From: Streptococcus didelphis DSM 15616
Lineage (GTDB): Bacteria; Bacillota; Bacilli; Lactobacillales; Streptococcaceae
NCBI RefSeq assembly: GCF_000380005.1
Contig: NZ_KB904188.1
Span: 620,001-684,000 of the forward strand
Length of the DNA: 64,000 nt
Reading direction: 5' to 3'
A program made the position numbers and the translations under genes. The notes under the pieces are model-generated. The model did not search any database, was not told the origin of the DNA, and saw only the letters and a program-made list of their open reading frames with translations. Positions within the stretch are counted from its first letter, which is position 1, and every line of letters begins with the position of its first letter. Below are positions 9,813-19,829 of this stretch, one piece after another.

Positions 9813-10832
9813 CTACCAAGTTCCTAACAAGATCTGCATCAAAAGACTCATACATGAGATAAAAAACCAACATACAGCACCTAAGACAATTGCTTGACCA
9901 CCTCTTTTAAGAAGCTTAGGAAGATTGGTGTTTAAGCCTATAGCTGCCATAGCCATAACAATAAAGAATTTTGACAGAGTTTTTAAATAAGCAAAAAAAG
10001 ACATTTCAAAGCCCACAATTCCTGCAAGTGTTGTTAAGAGCGAAGCTATTAAGAAAAATAAAATAAAGGTCGGAAATGTTTTTGTTAACTTAAAAGTTCC
10101 CTCACTTTTTTGAAGTTGATCTTGTTTTGACCTGTATAAAGCTAAGCCTATGGTTATGGGGATAATAGCAAGTGTTCGAGTTAATTTTACAATGGTGGCT
10201 GCTTCAAGTGTATTAGACTGATGAATAGCATCCCATGAGGCGGCTGTTGCTGTTACAGAAGAGGTATCATTAACAGCTGTCCCTGCAAAAAGAGCAAAGC
10301 CATGATTAGAAAGTCCAATGAGTTGGCCAAGACTAGGAAAAATAAGGGCAGCTAGGATATTAAATAAAAAAATTACAGATATAGCTGTAGCGATTTCCTC
10401 ATCTTTAGCATCAATAACGGGTGCAGTCGCAGCAATTGCTGAACCACCACAAATAGAGGAACCAACTCCAATTAAAGTGGCTATTTTAAGGTCCAGATGT
10501 AAGTATTTTTGCAACAAATAGGCTACTACTAAAGAGGTAACAATAGTTGTTACAATAATAGGTAGTGATTGCATACCAACTTGCATGACCTGACTTAAAT
10601 TAAGTCCAAACCCCAACAAAACAACAGCTATTTGTAGAATGTATTTTGAAGTAAATGAAATCCCTACTTGTGTCATATTGCCTATGGGATAACTAAGAGT
10701 GACTAGCATTCCTAGTAAAATAGCAAATACAGCTGCTCCAATTAAAGGTATTAGCTGTCCTAAAAACCAGGCAACTGTGGCAATTAGTAAACAAAGTAGA
10801 ATCCCAGGTAGTTTTTTTATAACGCTTATCAT
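9813..10832 (-). CDS. YeiH/UPF0324-family membrane transporter (putative sulfate exporter)
   Basis: 339 residues with roughly ten hydrophobic helices. Family marks are [21 protein letters not shown] near residue 120, [17 protein letters not shown] near residue 185 and [17 protein letters not shown] near the C-terminus. Members are annotated as putative sulfate exporters on thin evidence. The start at 10832 has AAGGAG six bases upstream. The gene follows a 128-base gap, with no partner obviously linked to sulfur metabolism. Confidence 0.88.
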   Translation of the reverse strand: MISVIKKLPGILLCLLIATVAWFLGQLIPLIGAAVFAILLGMLVTLSYPIGNMTQVGISFTSKYILQIAVVLLGFGLNLSQVMQVGMQSLPIIVTTIVTSLVVAYLLQKYLHLDLKIATLIGVGSSICGGSAIAATAPVIDAKDEEIATAISVIFLFNILAALIFPSLGQLIGLSNHGFALFAGTAVNDTSSVTATAASWDAIHQSNTLEAATIVKLTRTLAIIPITIGLALYRSKQDQLQKSEGTFKLTKTFPTFILFFLIASLLTTLAGIVGFEMSFFAYLKTLSKFFIVMAMAAIGLNTNLPKLLKRGGQAIVLGAVCWFFISCMSLLMQILLGTW

Positions 10833-10921
10833 CAGGGGCTCCTTTTCTCAATCTCTATTATAAAACTTTTAAAATGTCTTGTAAAATTCGCTAAACTTTC
10901 CAAATGGAGCACTTTTTAATA

Positions 10922-10954
10922 TAAAAAGATGACCCTATTTAGCGCAGCCATCTT
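10922..10954 (-). terminator. Terminator after the aldo/keto reductase gene
   Basis: AAGATG at 10926-10931 pairs with CATCTT at 10949-10954, with partial further pairing inside. A five-A run at 10923-10927 gives a minus-strand U-tract. It lies seven bases past the stop at 10961. Confidence 0.55.
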
Positions 10955-10960
10955 CTTATA

Positions 10961-11815
10961 TTATTTACCACTAAAGACTGGAAAATTGGCATATTCTCCA
11001 TAATCTACAAACTTAACTGATTTTAAAAGAGCCATATCCTCACGAGAAATTGTAAAATCTAAGGTCATGTTACTTAGCATATGTTCTGGGTTTTCTGCCT
11101 TAGGAAGGGCAACCATGCCTAGTTGTAAAATATATTGAATGCTTAATTGTACACTAGAAACATTGTATTTAGAAGCTACTTTTTTCAAAATGTCATTTTT
11201 CAGAGCTTGTCCATGAGCAATAGGAGAATAGGCTTCTACTACTATGTTATGTTCTTTACAATAATCAATTAAGGCAAAAGGTGTATTGCCGATATGGCTT
11301 AATATTTGGTTAACAGCTGGTTTTTTATTACTATTTTTTAGAATATTTTCAACATCTTTAATGAGAAAATTTGAAAGTCCTATTGATTTTACTTTGCCAG
11401 CTTTTTGAGCATCTTCCAAAGCCCGCCAAGCTTCTAAATTTCCCTGATCAAAGTTTTTATCACTTGAGCGCCATTCAGACCAAGGCTGAGGGCTATGAAT
11501 AATCATCAAATCAAGGTAATCTAATCCTAGATCTCTAAGTGATAGGTCAATTGATTGAGAGGCATCTTGATAATTTTTATGCTCAGCTGCTACCTTACTG
11601 GTTACAAAGATTTCTTCTCTAGGAATGCCTGATAGAAAAATACCTTTACCCACTCCAACTTCATTTTTATATGCTTGAGCAGTATCAATATGACGGTATC
11701 CAAGTTTCAGAGCTTGTGATACAACACGTTCAGCCTTATCATTCTCAACCAGCCAAGTTCCCAAACCTAGGATAGGAATAGCTGTTTTGTCATTCATCTT
11801 AAGAACTTCTCTCAT
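10961..11815 (-). CDS. Aldo/keto reductase, 2,5-diketo-D-gluconate reductase type
   Basis: A 284-residue NADPH-dependent reductase of the AKR superfamily. The catalytic tetrad is visible: Asp44 and Tyr49 in HIDTAQAYKNE, Lys74 in FVTSKV and His107 in MIIHSP. Signature VGLSNF is seen as IGLSNFLIKD near residue 145. The C-terminal cofactor-binding stretch is present as PKAENPEHMLSN. GGAGG lies ten bases before ATG 11815; ATG at codon 7 has AGAGAAG at a closer distance and is an alternative start. It is probably monocistronic. The substrate cannot be told from sequence. Confidence 0.88.
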   Translation of the reverse strand: MREVLKMNDKTAIPILGLGTWLVENDKAERVVSQALKLGYRHIDTAQAYKNEVGVGKGIFLSGIPREEIFVTSKVAAEHKNYQDASQSIDLSLRDLGLDYLDLMIIHSPQPWSEWRSSDKNFDQGNLEAWRALEDAQKAGKVKSIGLSNFLIKDVENILKNSNKKPAVNQILSHIGNTPFALIDYCKEHNIVVEAYSPIAHGQALKNDILKKVASKYNVSSVQLSIQYILQLGMVALPKAENPEHMLSNMTLDFTISREDMALLKSVKFVDYGEYANFPVFSGK

Positions 11816-11959
11816 AAGTTTATGTCCTCCTTATACCTAGCTTCATTATAGCATTGATCATAGACCTTGGGTCAAGTAGAAAACTTAGGATAAAAGAAGT
11901 GATAAATCAATAAGAGAATTGTAAAAAAATGAGAATAAATCTATTTTAAAAAAGCTAAT

Positions 11960-13144
11960 TTAACTCTTTTTAGAATGCTTTTTCCTGCTACTTCTATGTA
12001 AAATTTCCGTCACTTTTTCTTGTACTTTGAGATTTACTCCCCTTCTGCGATAACCAGTATAATTATGAATAAGTTGCCTGATAGATTTTACCATAATCGC
12101 TTTTTTGAAATGGTCAATTGATCTGAGACTCGCTAGAACTTTAAAAAAAGTATGGAAAACATGTTCATCCAATGTAAAGGCATTAAGGCTTGTAATACCA
12201 CTTAAAAATAAGGCATCAAAAAAACTGTCACAAACTAGCTTTAGATCTTCTTTAGACAATTGATTTGTCCAAGCCTTAAATGTTAATTCTAGGCTAAGAC
12301 TTAAACTTGAGGGCTTATCTACGCTAATAAATTCTCCATCAAGTCTGACCTGCCAATTAGAGGTTTTATGCTGTAAAAGCCCAAAAGAATTACTTTTAAC
12401 AATTTTAGGTTTGACATCACTATAGAGCATAACACCGACAATCGATTCCTGGGGCCTGATAAGTATTAGTCGCTCTCTTACTCGCTTATAAGCCTCTGTT
12501 TCAAGCATTTCTTTTGAAAGGCCTGGAGAATCAAGTAAATAGGCTTTTTTTACTCGTTTTTGTAAGCTGTTTAATAATGAAGTAAAAGCATACAAGGCTA
12601 AATGCCCCCCCTTAGAATGACCTGTCAAAATGACCTGCTCGTCTGGGTTCTTTTCCAGGTAACTCGATAAATAAAGAAGAGCTGATTTTTGTGAAGCAAT
12701 GGCATTCATATATGTCAGCTTAAAATCTTCTTTCCAGCCAATCAAGCTATCATCTGTTCCTCGAAATACGATCTGGGTATGACAAATCGAAGGAATCTTA
12801 AAAACCATGGCTGCAAATTGCTTCTCACTCTCAGGATCAATGTCATTAACATAATGAGATAAGCTTAATTCTTTAAACCGTTTAGAATCTCTTAAGGATC
12901 TAAACAGGGCTACCCTTTCTTTACTAATCAGAAAGTTATAGACTGTATTTTGACTGTCTTGCCCCTCATCCACTAAGATAGATGATAAATCAATCAGGCT
13001 ATCTTCTTTAATAACATCAGTGACTAGAACATCAAAAGACAAATAACCAATTTCATTAATAGCTACAATGTCTAATTCATTTAAGGGCAACTCTTGAAAA
13101 CTCTTATCTTGATTCCATTTAATATAGTCTATTAAGGTAGACAA
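11960..13144 (-). CDS. Lipase-like alpha/beta hydrolase (DUF2974/Mbeg1-like)
   Basis: 394 residues. IVFRGTDDSLIGWKEDF near residue 125 and the elbow GHSKGG (Ser177) match the class-3-lipase-like group found in streptococci. There is no signal peptide, so the protein is likely cytoplasmic. The start is TTG 13144 with a weak GGTGAT just upstream; no better start is available before the conserved LIDYIKW. The C-terminus is very basic (RRRGVNLKV, SSRKKHSKKS). No terminator is clear. Substrate unknown. Confidence 0.8.
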   Translation of the reverse strand: MSTLIDYIKWNQDKSFQELPLNELDIVAINEIGYLSFDVLVTDVIKEDSLIDLSSILVDEGQDSQNTVYNFLISKERVALFRSLRDSKRFKELSLSHYVNDIDPESEKQFAAMVFKIPSICHTQIVFRGTDDSLIGWKEDFKLTYMNAIASQKSALLYLSSYLEKNPDEQVILTGHSKGGHLALYAFTSLLNSLQKRVKKAYLLDSPGLSKEMLETEAYKRVRERLILIRPQESIVGVMLYSDVKPKIVKSNSFGLLQHKTSNWQVRLDGEFISVDKPSSLSLSLELTFKAWTNQLSKEDLKLVCDSFFDALFLSGITSLNAFTLDEHVFHTFFKVLASLRSIDHFKKAIMVKSIRQLIHNYTGYRRRGVNLKVQEKVTEILHRSSRKKHSKKS

Positions 13145-13231
13145 ACTATCACCAACTTTCTTTATAAAGTCATCTTATGATTTCAAGAAATGACTAATTT
13201 AAAATTGTCTAGAAAAGATTGGTTTTTGAGT

Positions 13232-13669
13232 TTACTTTTCTTCAAAGAGACTTAAATACTTACCATAACCTTCTTTTTCCATATCAGCATAAGGGACAAA
13301 ACGCAGAGCCGCAGAGTTAATACAATAACGGAGGCCTCCTTCTTCCTTTGGGCCATCAGTAAAAACATGACCCAGATGGGATTGTGCCTGTCTACTTTTT
13401 ACTTCAACACGACGCATGCCATGAGAAGAATCTTCATGATTAGTTACTTTTCTATTGTCTACGGGTTTTGTAAAAGCAGGCCAACCACAACCTGAATTAA
13501 ATTTATCCAAGGACGAAAAAAGGACCTCTCCACTTACAATATCAACATAGATACCTTTTTCAAAAAAGTCATCATAGTCCCCTGTAAATGCTCTTTCTGT
13601 TGCAGCTTCCTGAGTTACTTTATAAGATAAATCTCCAATACGTTGACGTAGTTCTTCTTTTGATTCCAT
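13232..13669 (-). CDS. msrB: Peptide-methionine (R)-S-oxide reductase MsrB
   Basis: MsrB repairs methionine-R-sulfoxide in proteins. The 145-residue stand-alone domain shows GCGWPAF (Cys61), the SHLGHVF motif near residue 97 and the catalytic Cys116 in RYCINSAAL. The paired CxxC zinc sites of the zinc-containing subclass are absent. GAGGAG lies eight bases before ATG 13669. It is a single-domain form, not the MsrA-MsrB fusion. Confidence 0.95.
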   Translation of the reverse strand: MESKEELRQRIGDLSYKVTQEAATERAFTGDYDDFFEKGIYVDIVSGEVLFSSLDKFNSGCGWPAFTKPVDNRKVTNHEDSSHGMRRVEVKSRQAQSHLGHVFTDGPKEEGGLRYCINSAALRFVPYADMEKEGYGKYLSLFEEK

Positions 13670-13734
13670 AATAATACACTCCTCTTTTTTATAAATCTAT
13701 TGTAACAAATTATCCCAAAAAATCATTTTTTAAT

Positions 13735-13771
13735 AGTAAAAAAGAAGGCCCACCCGTGATGGTGAGACCTT
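13735..13771 (-). terminator. Rho-independent terminator of lepA
   Basis: AAGGCC-CACC (13745-13754) pairs with GGTG-GACCTT (13761-13771) with one bulged base and a six-base loop. An A-rich run at 13735-13744 gives a U-tract on the minus strand. It begins two bases past the lepA stop. Confidence 0.8.
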
Positions 13772-13773
13772 GC

Positions 13774-15606
13774 TTATTTTTTAGAATCGTCATCCATAGA
13801 CAGAACACTTAGGAAGGCTTCTTGTGGGACTTCGACAGAACCAATAGCCTTCATCCGTTTCTTACCAGCCTTTTGCTTTTCAAGTAACTTACGTTTACGA
13901 GAAACGTCACCACCATAACATTTGGCAAGGACATTTTTACGTAAGGCTTTAATATCAGACCGAGCAACAATTTTTTGACCAATTGCTGCTTGGATAGGCA
14001 CTTCAAACTGCTGACGGGGAATAATTTTTTTCAATTTCTCAACAATTAATTTTCCACGTTCATAGGCAAATTCACGATGGACAATAAAGCTAAGAGCATC
14101 TACTTTTTCAGCATTTAAAAGGATATCCATCTTAACTAATTGTGACTTACGGTATTCTGAAATCTCATAATCAAAGCTCGCATAGCCACGAGTGGATGAT
14201 TTCAGCTTATCAAAGAAGTCAAAAACGATTTCTGCCAGAGGAATCTGATAGATAACATTGACGCGGTTATCATCAATATAGTCCATGGTCACAAAATCTC
14301 CGCGCTTGCGCTGAGCTAATTCCATAACAGCCCCAACGAACTCTTGTGGCACCATAATCTGCGCCTTCACATAAGGTTCTTCAATACTCTCAACCTTAGT
14401 TGGATCAGGAAACTCAGAGGGATTTGAGACTTCAACCATATCCCCATCAGTTGTGTTAATATGATAGACAACAGACGGCGCTGTCATGATTAAGTCAATA
14501 TTAAACTCACGTTCCAGACGTTCTTGAATAACATCCATATGAAGGAGCCCCAAGAAACCACAACGAAAACCAAAACCTAAGGCCTGTGACGTCTCAGGCT
14601 CAAACTGTAAACTAGCATCATTCAGTTGTAGTTTTTCAAGAGCCTCACGAAGGTCATTATATTTATTTGATTCAATAGGATATATCCCAGCAAAAACCAT
14701 AGGATTCATTTGCTTATAGCCGTGCAGAGCTTGGCTTGCAGGGTTGCTAGCAAGGGTTACGGTATCACCTACGCGAGTATCTGCCACCGTCTTAATAGAT
14801 GCAGCAATATAACCCACATCTCCAGTTGCCAAGAATTCACGACCTTCTGTTTTGGGTGTAAAAATACCTACTTCAGTGACATCAAAAGTTTTACCATTGG
14901 ACATCATTTGAATCTTATCACCAGGCTTAACAATACCATTAATGATACGAACCTGTAAAATAACACCACGATAAGCATCATAGGCGGAATCAAAAATAAG
15001 AGCCTGTAATGGAGCGTCCACATCTCCACTTGGGGCAGGTACTTTTTCAACAATCTGCTCTAGAATTTCTTCGATACCAATCCCTGCCTTAGCAGATGCC
15101 AAAACTGCTTCTGAAGCATCTAAGCCTATAACATCTTCAATTTCTTGTCTGACCCGTTCTGGATCGGCAGCTGGCAGGTCAATTTTATTGATGACTGGCA
15201 TAATTTCCAAGTCATTATCAAGAGCTAAGTAAACATTCGCTAAGGTTTGTGCTTCAATACCTTGGGCAGCATCAACGACCAAGACTGCTCCTTCACAAGC
15301 TGCTAAAGAACGTGACACTTCATAGGTGAAATCCACATGTCCTGGGGTGTCAATTAAATGAAAAATATAAATTTTACCATCTTTTGCTTTATAATTAAGC
15401 TCAATAGCATTTAATTTAATAGTGATACCACGTTCACGCTCAAGGTCCATCGAATCCAAGAGCTGGGCCTGCATTTCACGGCTAGATACTGTTTCTGTTT
15501 TTTCTAAAATCCGATCTGCCAGCGTAGACTTACCATGATCAATATGGGCAATAATAGAGAAATTACGAATCATCTCTTGACGTTTTTTAAGTTCTTGACT
15601 GTTCAT
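13774..15606 (-). CDS. lepA: Elongation factor 4 (LepA), back-translocating GTPase
   Basis: A ribosome-associated GTPase that assists translation under stress. The G domain is intact: AHIDHGKST (G1, near residue 20), RERGITIK (G2), DTPGHVDF (G3) and NKIDLP (G4). The EF-G-like domains follow, with the LepA-specific C-terminus [23 protein letters not shown] shown here only by its position at about residues 525-560. 610 residues is normal length. A moderate AGGAAA site precedes ATG 15606, and a strong terminator follows the stop. Confidence 0.97.
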   Translation of the reverse strand: MNSQELKKRQEMIRNFSIIAHIDHGKSTLADRILEKTETVSSREMQAQLLDSMDLERERGITIKLNAIELNYKAKDGKIYIFHLIDTPGHVDFTYEVSRSLAACEGAVLVVDAAQGIEAQTLANVYLALDNDLEIMPVINKIDLPAADPERVRQEIEDVIGLDASEAVLASAKAGIGIEEILEQIVEKVPAPSGDVDAPLQALIFDSAYDAYRGVILQVRIINGIVKPGDKIQMMSNGKTFDVTEVGIFTPKTEGREFLATGDVGYIAASIKTVADTRVGDTVTLASNPASQALHGYKQMNPMVFAGIYPIESNKYNDLREALEKLQLNDASLQFEPETSQALGFGFRCGFLGLLHMDVIQERLEREFNIDLIMTAPSVVYHINTTDGDMVEVSNPSEFPDPTKVESIEEPYVKAQIMVPQEFVGAVMELAQRKRGDFVTMDYIDDNRVNVIYQIPLAEIVFDFFDKLKSSTRGYASFDYEISEYRKSQLVKMDILLNAEKVDALSFIVHREFAYERGKLIVEKLKKIIPRQQFEVPIQAAIGQKIVARSDIKALRKNVLAKCYGGDVSRKRKLLEKQKAGKKRMKAIGSVEVPQEAFLSVLSMDDDSKK

Positions 15607-15640
15607 TTTTGTTTCCTATACACATTTTTCGTTTCCTTTT

Positions 15641-15649
15641 ATTATATCA
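15641..15649 (-). promoter_or_regulatory. Extended -10 promoter for lepA
   Basis: TG-A-TATAAT on the minus strand, about 35 bases upstream of the lepA start. Confidence 0.5.
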
Positions 15650-15677
15650 AAAAACTAAACAAGTAGCTAGGGCATTA

Positions 15678-15700
15678 GCTATAATCAGCATGATTATAGT
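15678..15700. promoter_or_regulatory. Operator-like dyad upstream of lepA
   Basis: CTATAATCA and TGATTATAG form perfect 9-base inverted halves around GCA. The dyad is 30-55 bases upstream of the lepA -10, overlapping or just above the expected -35. It could be a binding site for a dimeric regulator; the regulator is unknown. Confidence 0.4.
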
Positions 15701-15806
15701 TATACAAACCACTTAATTTAAAAAGAAAAAGACAATGACAGCATTAAGAAAGAAAGCTTTCAATTACTAACTTTATTAACATAATCATTATCTTTTCTTT
15801 GTTAGA

Positions 15807-16241
15807 TTAAGGCCTAGCATTCTGATCTGAACCAAACCATAAATCTATTTCTCTTTTTGCAGAATCAGTAGAATCTGATCCATGAACGACATTAAAGATA
15901 CCACCATCATCTCCAGGGGCTTGAGCAAAATCACCTCGAATAGTACCTGGCTGTGCATCCTTGGGATTGGTTACTCCCATCATCATCCGCCACGAAGAAA
16001 CAACGCGGTTACCGCTAAGCACTCCAATGACAATTGGGTCACTAGTCATATAGGTTTCAATTTCAGAGAAAAAGGGCTTATCCACCAAGGCTTCATAGTG
16101 TTTTCTAAGAATAGTTGTATCAGCCCTACGCATTTCTAACTGCTCAATTATAAAACCTCTTTGCTCAATACGACTAAGAACCTGCCCCACTAAACCTCGC
16201 TTAACCCCATCTGGCTTAATCATAAAAAATGTCTTTTCCAT
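15807..16241 (-). CDS. ndk: Nucleoside diphosphate kinase
   Basis: Ndk transfers phosphate between nucleoside tri- and diphosphates through a phosphohistidine. The N-terminus [14 protein letters not shown] and the active-site His in NVVHGSDS (about residue 120) are clear. The loop just before the histidine (APGDDGGIF) differs from the common form but keeps the fold signature. A frame opens two codons earlier at GTG, but I chose ATG 16241 because GGAAGAGG lies six bases before it. That gives 144 residues, a normal size. Confidence 0.94.
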   Translation of the reverse strand: MEKTFFMIKPDGVKRGLVGQVLSRIEQRGFIIEQLEMRRADTTILRKHYEALVDKPFFSEIETYMTSDPIVIGVLSGNRVVSSWRMMMGVTNPKDAQPGTIRGDFAQAPGDDGGIFNVVHGSDSTDSAKREIDLWFGSDQNARP

Positions 16242-16267
16242 AAGCACCTCTTCCTAACTTTTCAATC

Positions 16268-16276
16268 ATTATAACA
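16268..16276 (-). promoter_or_regulatory. Extended -10 promoter for ndk
   Basis: TG-T-TATAAT on the minus strand about 27 bases upstream of the ndk start. No clear -35. Confidence 0.55.
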
Positions 16277-16374
16277 TAGAAGCTTGCTAGTACACTATTT
16301 AAAATAGCACAGCTCTTAAACTACTGTAATCATACTTTCTTGAGACTGACAGTGTAACAAGTCATATCAAAAGT

Positions 16375-17010
16375 CTATTTATCCATAATTGCTTTATGCC
16401 TTGATAGATAATAAAGCATCAGCATAATTCCCTCATAGATAAATCCAAATCCTATGAAGCAGTGCATAAAGAAATCTTCTGGTAAAATCCAGATAACAGG
16501 ATCAGTTAAGGGATCAAACATCCAATTGCTTTTGCCTGCAAAAAGAAGGTTGTGAAAGAAAATGAAAAAGTTTTCAAATCCTATCATAAGAGCAAAAAGA
16601 GCCACTATTAAAGGTAATACTGCTGCTACTAAAAAATATCGATGATAGTCTAGGAGCGTCTTTTCTTTCAAATTTTTTCTTAGAAAAATCAGCGATGGGA
16701 TAGCTAAAATAAAACAAATGAACTGACTAAAATGAAAGAGATATTTGACATCTTTAAAGTGGGCTAAGCCTTCTTGGGATGCTGCAAAACTTGCAAAGTT
16801 CAGTTTGTGATTAAAGGGATTGGTAAGGTAGTCCATTAAGCCATTAAAATTATGTAAAATAGAGGCTTTAGACAGATAGACAACTTTTTCTATATTTAAA
16901 AAATCTATTTCAAGAGGGTAAAATAGCCAAGCCCCATAGATTGTTAGTAAGACTGATATAGCAAGTAGCCATAAAAAAAGTATTCCAAAATAAATGTTCT
17001 TTTTAATCAT
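16375..17010 (-). CDS. TIGR01906-like integral membrane protein
   Basis: About 211 residues with five hydrophobic helices (near residues 5-28, 88-107, 125-147, 150-165 and 180-200). A hydrophilic loop follows the first helix ([11 protein letters not shown], then FNGLMDYL). This matches a small streptococcal/lactobacillar membrane family of unknown role. I chose ATG 17010, which overlaps the stop of the NagD-like gene as ATGA; an ATG three codons earlier (17019) is possible. Close coupling with the phosphatase gene suggests a shared job, but none is known. Confidence 0.75.
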   Translation of the reverse strand: MIKKNIYFGILFLWLLAISVLLTIYGAWLFYPLEIDFLNIEKVVYLSKASILHNFNGLMDYLTNPFNHKLNFASFAASQEGLAHFKDVKYLFHFSQFICFILAIPSLIFLRKNLKEKTLLDYHRYFLVAAVLPLIVALFALMIGFENFFIFFHNLLFAGKSNWMFDPLTDPVIWILPEDFFMHCFIGFGFIYEGIMLMLYYLSRHKAIMDK

Positions 17011-17771
17011 AGTCCCCATTCATCCAAGCTAGAAATGACATAATTAGGCTGTACTTTTAGACTTGCTACTTCTTCTGGTCTGGTAAAACCAGTTGTTACC
17101 AGTAAGCTAGCAATATCACTTTGAATTCCAGCCATAATATCTGTGAGATAGTTATCGCCAACCATAATCGCTTTTTCACGTTTAACACCCAAAATATCTA
17201 GTGCCTTGTTCATAATGATAGCATTTGGTTTACCAATAAAGACTGGTTTGACACGTGTTGAGGATTCTAATAGTGCAACTAAAGAGCCTGCACCTGGTAA
17301 GAGTCCTCTTTCTGTAGGAATATTTAAATCAGGGTTAGTTCCGATAAATAAAGCCCCTTTTTCAATGGCAAGAGTAGCTACTGCTAACTTTTCATAGGAC
17401 AATTGTTTATCTAAACCGACTACTACATAGTCTGGGTTTTCACTATCTTCTACATAACCTGCTTCTTGCATAGCAGATTTCAGTCCTGTCTCACCGATAA
17501 CATAGACCTTTTTGCCACGGTTCATATCCTTCATGTAATCAAGTGTTGCCATGGTTGCTGTATAAATTGATTCTAAGCTAGTTGTGATAGCAAAGTCTTC
17601 TGCTAACATCTTCTGAATCATTTGCGGTGTTCTAGTGGTATTATTTGTGACTAATAGATAAGGAATTTCTTTTTCTTGTAATCTTTCTATAAACCGTTTG
17701 CCTGCAGGAATGGGATCTTTCCCCTTATAGATTGTTCCATCTAAGTCAATTAAATAACCTTTATAGTGCAC
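17007..17771 (-). CDS. NagD/YutF-type HAD phosphatase
   Basis: 254 residues, starting at GTG 17771 with TAAGGAG seven bases upstream. An open frame extends further up into the thioesterase gene, but HAD motif I ([11 protein letters not shown]) lies just after this GTG, so the extension is spurious. Motif II is [11 protein letters not shown], and motifs III/IV are FIGKPN and [15 protein letters not shown]2-type cap (about residues 85-190) places it with NagD, AraL and p-nitrophenyl phosphatases. Its physiological substrate is unknown. It overlaps the downstream membrane-protein gene by four bases and follows the thioesterase by ten. Confidence 0.9.
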   Translation of the reverse strand: MHYKGYLIDLDGTIYKGKDPIPAGKRFIERLQEKEIPYLLVTNNTTRTPQMIQKMLAEDFAITTSLESIYTATMATLDYMKDMNRGKKVYVIGETGLKSAMQEAGYVEDSENPDYVVVGLDKQLSYEKLAVATLAIEKGALFIGTNPDLNIPTERGLLPGAGSLVALLESSTRVKPVFIGKPNAIIMNKALDILGVKREKAIMVGDNYLTDIMAGIQSDIASLLVTTGFTRPEEVASLKVQPNYVISSLDEWGL

Positions 17772-17781
17772 TTTCTTCTCC

Positions 17782-18516
17782 TTACTTCTTAATTTTTTGC
17801 CACTCAATAAGGGCTTGAGCATTGATATGTCCATCAGATTTTATTTCATGATAGGATATGAGATTTTCTAATGTGTAATTTGAGCTAATCTGACCACCTG
17901 GTGCAACTTCTTTGATATATTTTAGCTGTAAACGAATAGGTCTATGCGTTTTTAAAAATTCATAACCTAGGACATCATACATCCAATCCAAATATTTACT
18001 ATTATTAACATGACCATTCATATCAATATCAAAATAACGGACATGGTATTTTTTCTCTTGGGCGTCTGTTAAGCTTTGCATCTTTGGAGCTCTTCGCATG
18101 GTTTTAACAAATTCAGCTTGATAGGGTTGCACAACTTCCTTAGGAATTGGTGATACCTTCCTGGTTTCAGGATTCATTAAGGCAAAATAGGTTAGAATAT
18201 CAGCCAAGAGCTGGCCCTTTTCGTCATAAATATGGAAGGTGCGATAACAGAAGAATTTATTATAAGAAATGGCTTGAGTTTCAACAGTAATAAGCTCATT
18301 AAAGACTGGCAAACGATGAATACTTGCCTCATAATCTGTAATAATCCATACCAGCTGATAATTTTTCAAGAGATAATCATCTCCTCGATCAACTTTTAGA
18401 GACTGTCTCATAGAAACAGACAAGCAGTATGCTAACAAAAGTGGTAATTTGACATCTAATTTGACATCACATAAATCAAATGGAATCTTTAAACTTTCTC
18501 TATGTTTTAAACCCAT
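17782..18516 (-). CDS. Acyl-ACP thioesterase
   Basis: 244 residues with two hot-dog folds: [23 protein letters not shown] in the first half (about residues 45-70) and [22 protein letters not shown] in the second (about 150-175). The latter carries the Asp/Asn-His pattern of FatA/FatB-type enzymes. It releases fatty acids from acyl carrier protein. It lies nine bases after hemW and ten before the NagD-like gene, making a four-gene operon. No signal peptide is seen. Confidence 0.88.
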   Translation of the reverse strand: MGLKHRESLKIPFDLCDVKLDVKLPLLLAYCLSVSMRQSLKVDRGDDYLLKNYQLVWIITDYEASIHRLPVFNELITVETQAISYNKFFCYRTFHIYDEKGQLLADILTYFALMNPETRKVSPIPKEVVQPYQAEFVKTMRRAPKMQSLTDAQEKKYHVRYFDIDMNGHVNNSKYLDWMYDVLGYEFLKTHRPIRLQLKYIKEVAPGGQISSNYTLENLISYHEIKSDGHINAQALIEWQKIKK

Positions 18517-18525
18517 ATCTTACCT

Positions 18526-19656
18526 CTATTCTAAAATAAACTTTTCTGCTACAGAATCCCCTAAAAAAAGACCCTTCTTTGTCATTCTAATAACTGCTTC
18601 ATCATTTACTAGTAAGCCTTTTTCTCTTAGTTCTGCAACAATTGCCCCATAACGTTGATTAAAAGACCTGCCAAATTTCTTTTCAAATTTAGCAATTGAA
18701 ACACCTGATTTCTTACGAAGTCCCAAAAAAAGTTCTTCTTCCATCATTTCATTAAGACTTAGCTTTTCTTCACTTAAACGAGCATTTCCTTCTTCTACAG
18801 CTTTTAAATAATGTTGAATAGGAACTCGATTACGATATCTAATCCCATTTAAATAGCCAGATGCTCCTGCTCCACAGCCATAATATTCATCATTATTCCA
18901 ATACATAAGATTGTGCTGACTGTAATAACCAGGCTTTGAAAAGTTAGAGATTTCATAATGTTCAAAGCCATTTGCTTCCATCTCCTCAATGATATAGTCA
19001 AACATTTCTGCTTCTAAATCTTCAGTTGGAAGGTTCAGTTTTCCACGTCTCATCTTATTCATAAAAACGGTATGATGCTCTAAAATCAAACTATAAAGAC
19101 TTAGGTGAGGAATATCTAGTGCCAAAGCCTTGGCCACATTTTCTTTAACCTCTTCTAAAGTTTGGCCTGGTAAAGCATAAATTAAATCAATAGAAATATT
19201 ATAAAATCCAGCTTCTTTTAAACTATTAATTGTTGAATAGATTTGAGCCTGATTATGACTTCTACCAATTTGCTTGAGGTGTTTATCGTTAAAGGTTTGT
19301 ACACCAAGTGATACCCGATTAACAGCTGATTTTTTCAAAACTTGGATTTTTTCAGCATCTAAATCTCCTGGATTTGCTTCAATTGTGAACTCTTCAAGAT
19401 AACTTAAATCTAGATCCTTTACAAGTTGGCTTAGGAGATAGTCTAACTGGCTGGCTGTGATAGACGTTGGAGTACCGCCCCCAATGTATAGGGTACGGAG
19501 CTTTTTAATCTCATAGGACTGAAATTCCTTAATAAGAGCTTCTAGATAAGCATCTACCGGCTGATTTTTTATAAAAACTTTTGAGAAGTCACAGTAATAA
19601 CATATTTGGGTGCAAAAGGGAATATGCACATAAGCAGAATTTGGTTTATTTAACAT
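18526..19656 (-). CDS. hemW: Radical SAM coproporphyrinogen III oxidase-like protein (HemW)
   Basis: 376 residues. The radical SAM cluster motif CTQICYYC gives Cys15, Cys19 and Cys22. LYIGGGTPTSI (about residues 57-67) and the SAM-contact segments FTIEANPGD and RVSLGVQTF follow. Haem biosynthesis is generally absent in streptococci, so the HemW role (haem chaperone) or an unknown role is more likely than a true oxidase. It heads the hemW-thioesterase-NagD-membrane protein unit. The conserved HemW start is matched at ATG 19656. Confidence 0.92.
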   Translation of the reverse strand: MLNKPNSAYVHIPFCTQICYYCDFSKVFIKNQPVDAYLEALIKEFQSYEIKKLRTLYIGGGTPTSITASQLDYLLSQLVKDLDLSYLEEFTIEANPGDLDAEKIQVLKKSAVNRVSLGVQTFNDKHLKQIGRSHNQAQIYSTINSLKEAGFYNISIDLIYALPGQTLEEVKENVAKALALDIPHLSLYSLILEHHTVFMNKMRRGKLNLPTEDLEAEMFDYIIEEMEANGFEHYEISNFSKPGYYSQHNLMYWNNDEYYGCGAGASGYLNGIRYRNRVPIQHYLKAVEEGNARLSEEKLSLNEMMEEELFLGLRKKSGVSIAKFEKKFGRSFNQRYGAIVAELREKGLLVNDEAVIRMTKKGLFLGDSVAEKFILE

Positions 19657-19788
19657 GTTCTTATTTTAACATTTTGACAATAAAATAACACCTTTATCCA
19701 CCTACTTTTATCATGTTAATAAACTAAATCCAATTACTTAAGTACCTATATTTACTTGTTCGTTTAACTCATTACCAACCTAAATTGC

Positions 19789-19820
19789 AAAAAAGTGAGA
19801 AAGATAGTTCTTTCCCACTT
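19789..19820 (-). terminator. Rho-independent terminator of glmM
   Basis: A 12-pair stem (19793-19804 with 19809-19820, one G-U) closes a four-base loop, with an A6 run at 19789-19794 serving as the minus-strand U-tract. It is ten bases past the glmM stop. Confidence 0.85.
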
Positions 19821-19829
19821 CTTTATCTA

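Noticed and set aside
17772..17834. N-terminal extension of the NagD-like phosphatase
   Set aside because: The extra 21 codons lie inside the thioesterase gene and precede a good ribosome site with GTG 17771 next to HAD motif I.
18526..19656. True oxygen-independent coproporphyrinogen oxidase (HemN)
   Set aside because: The cysteine motif and length fit HemW, and no haem biosynthesis genes are nearby.
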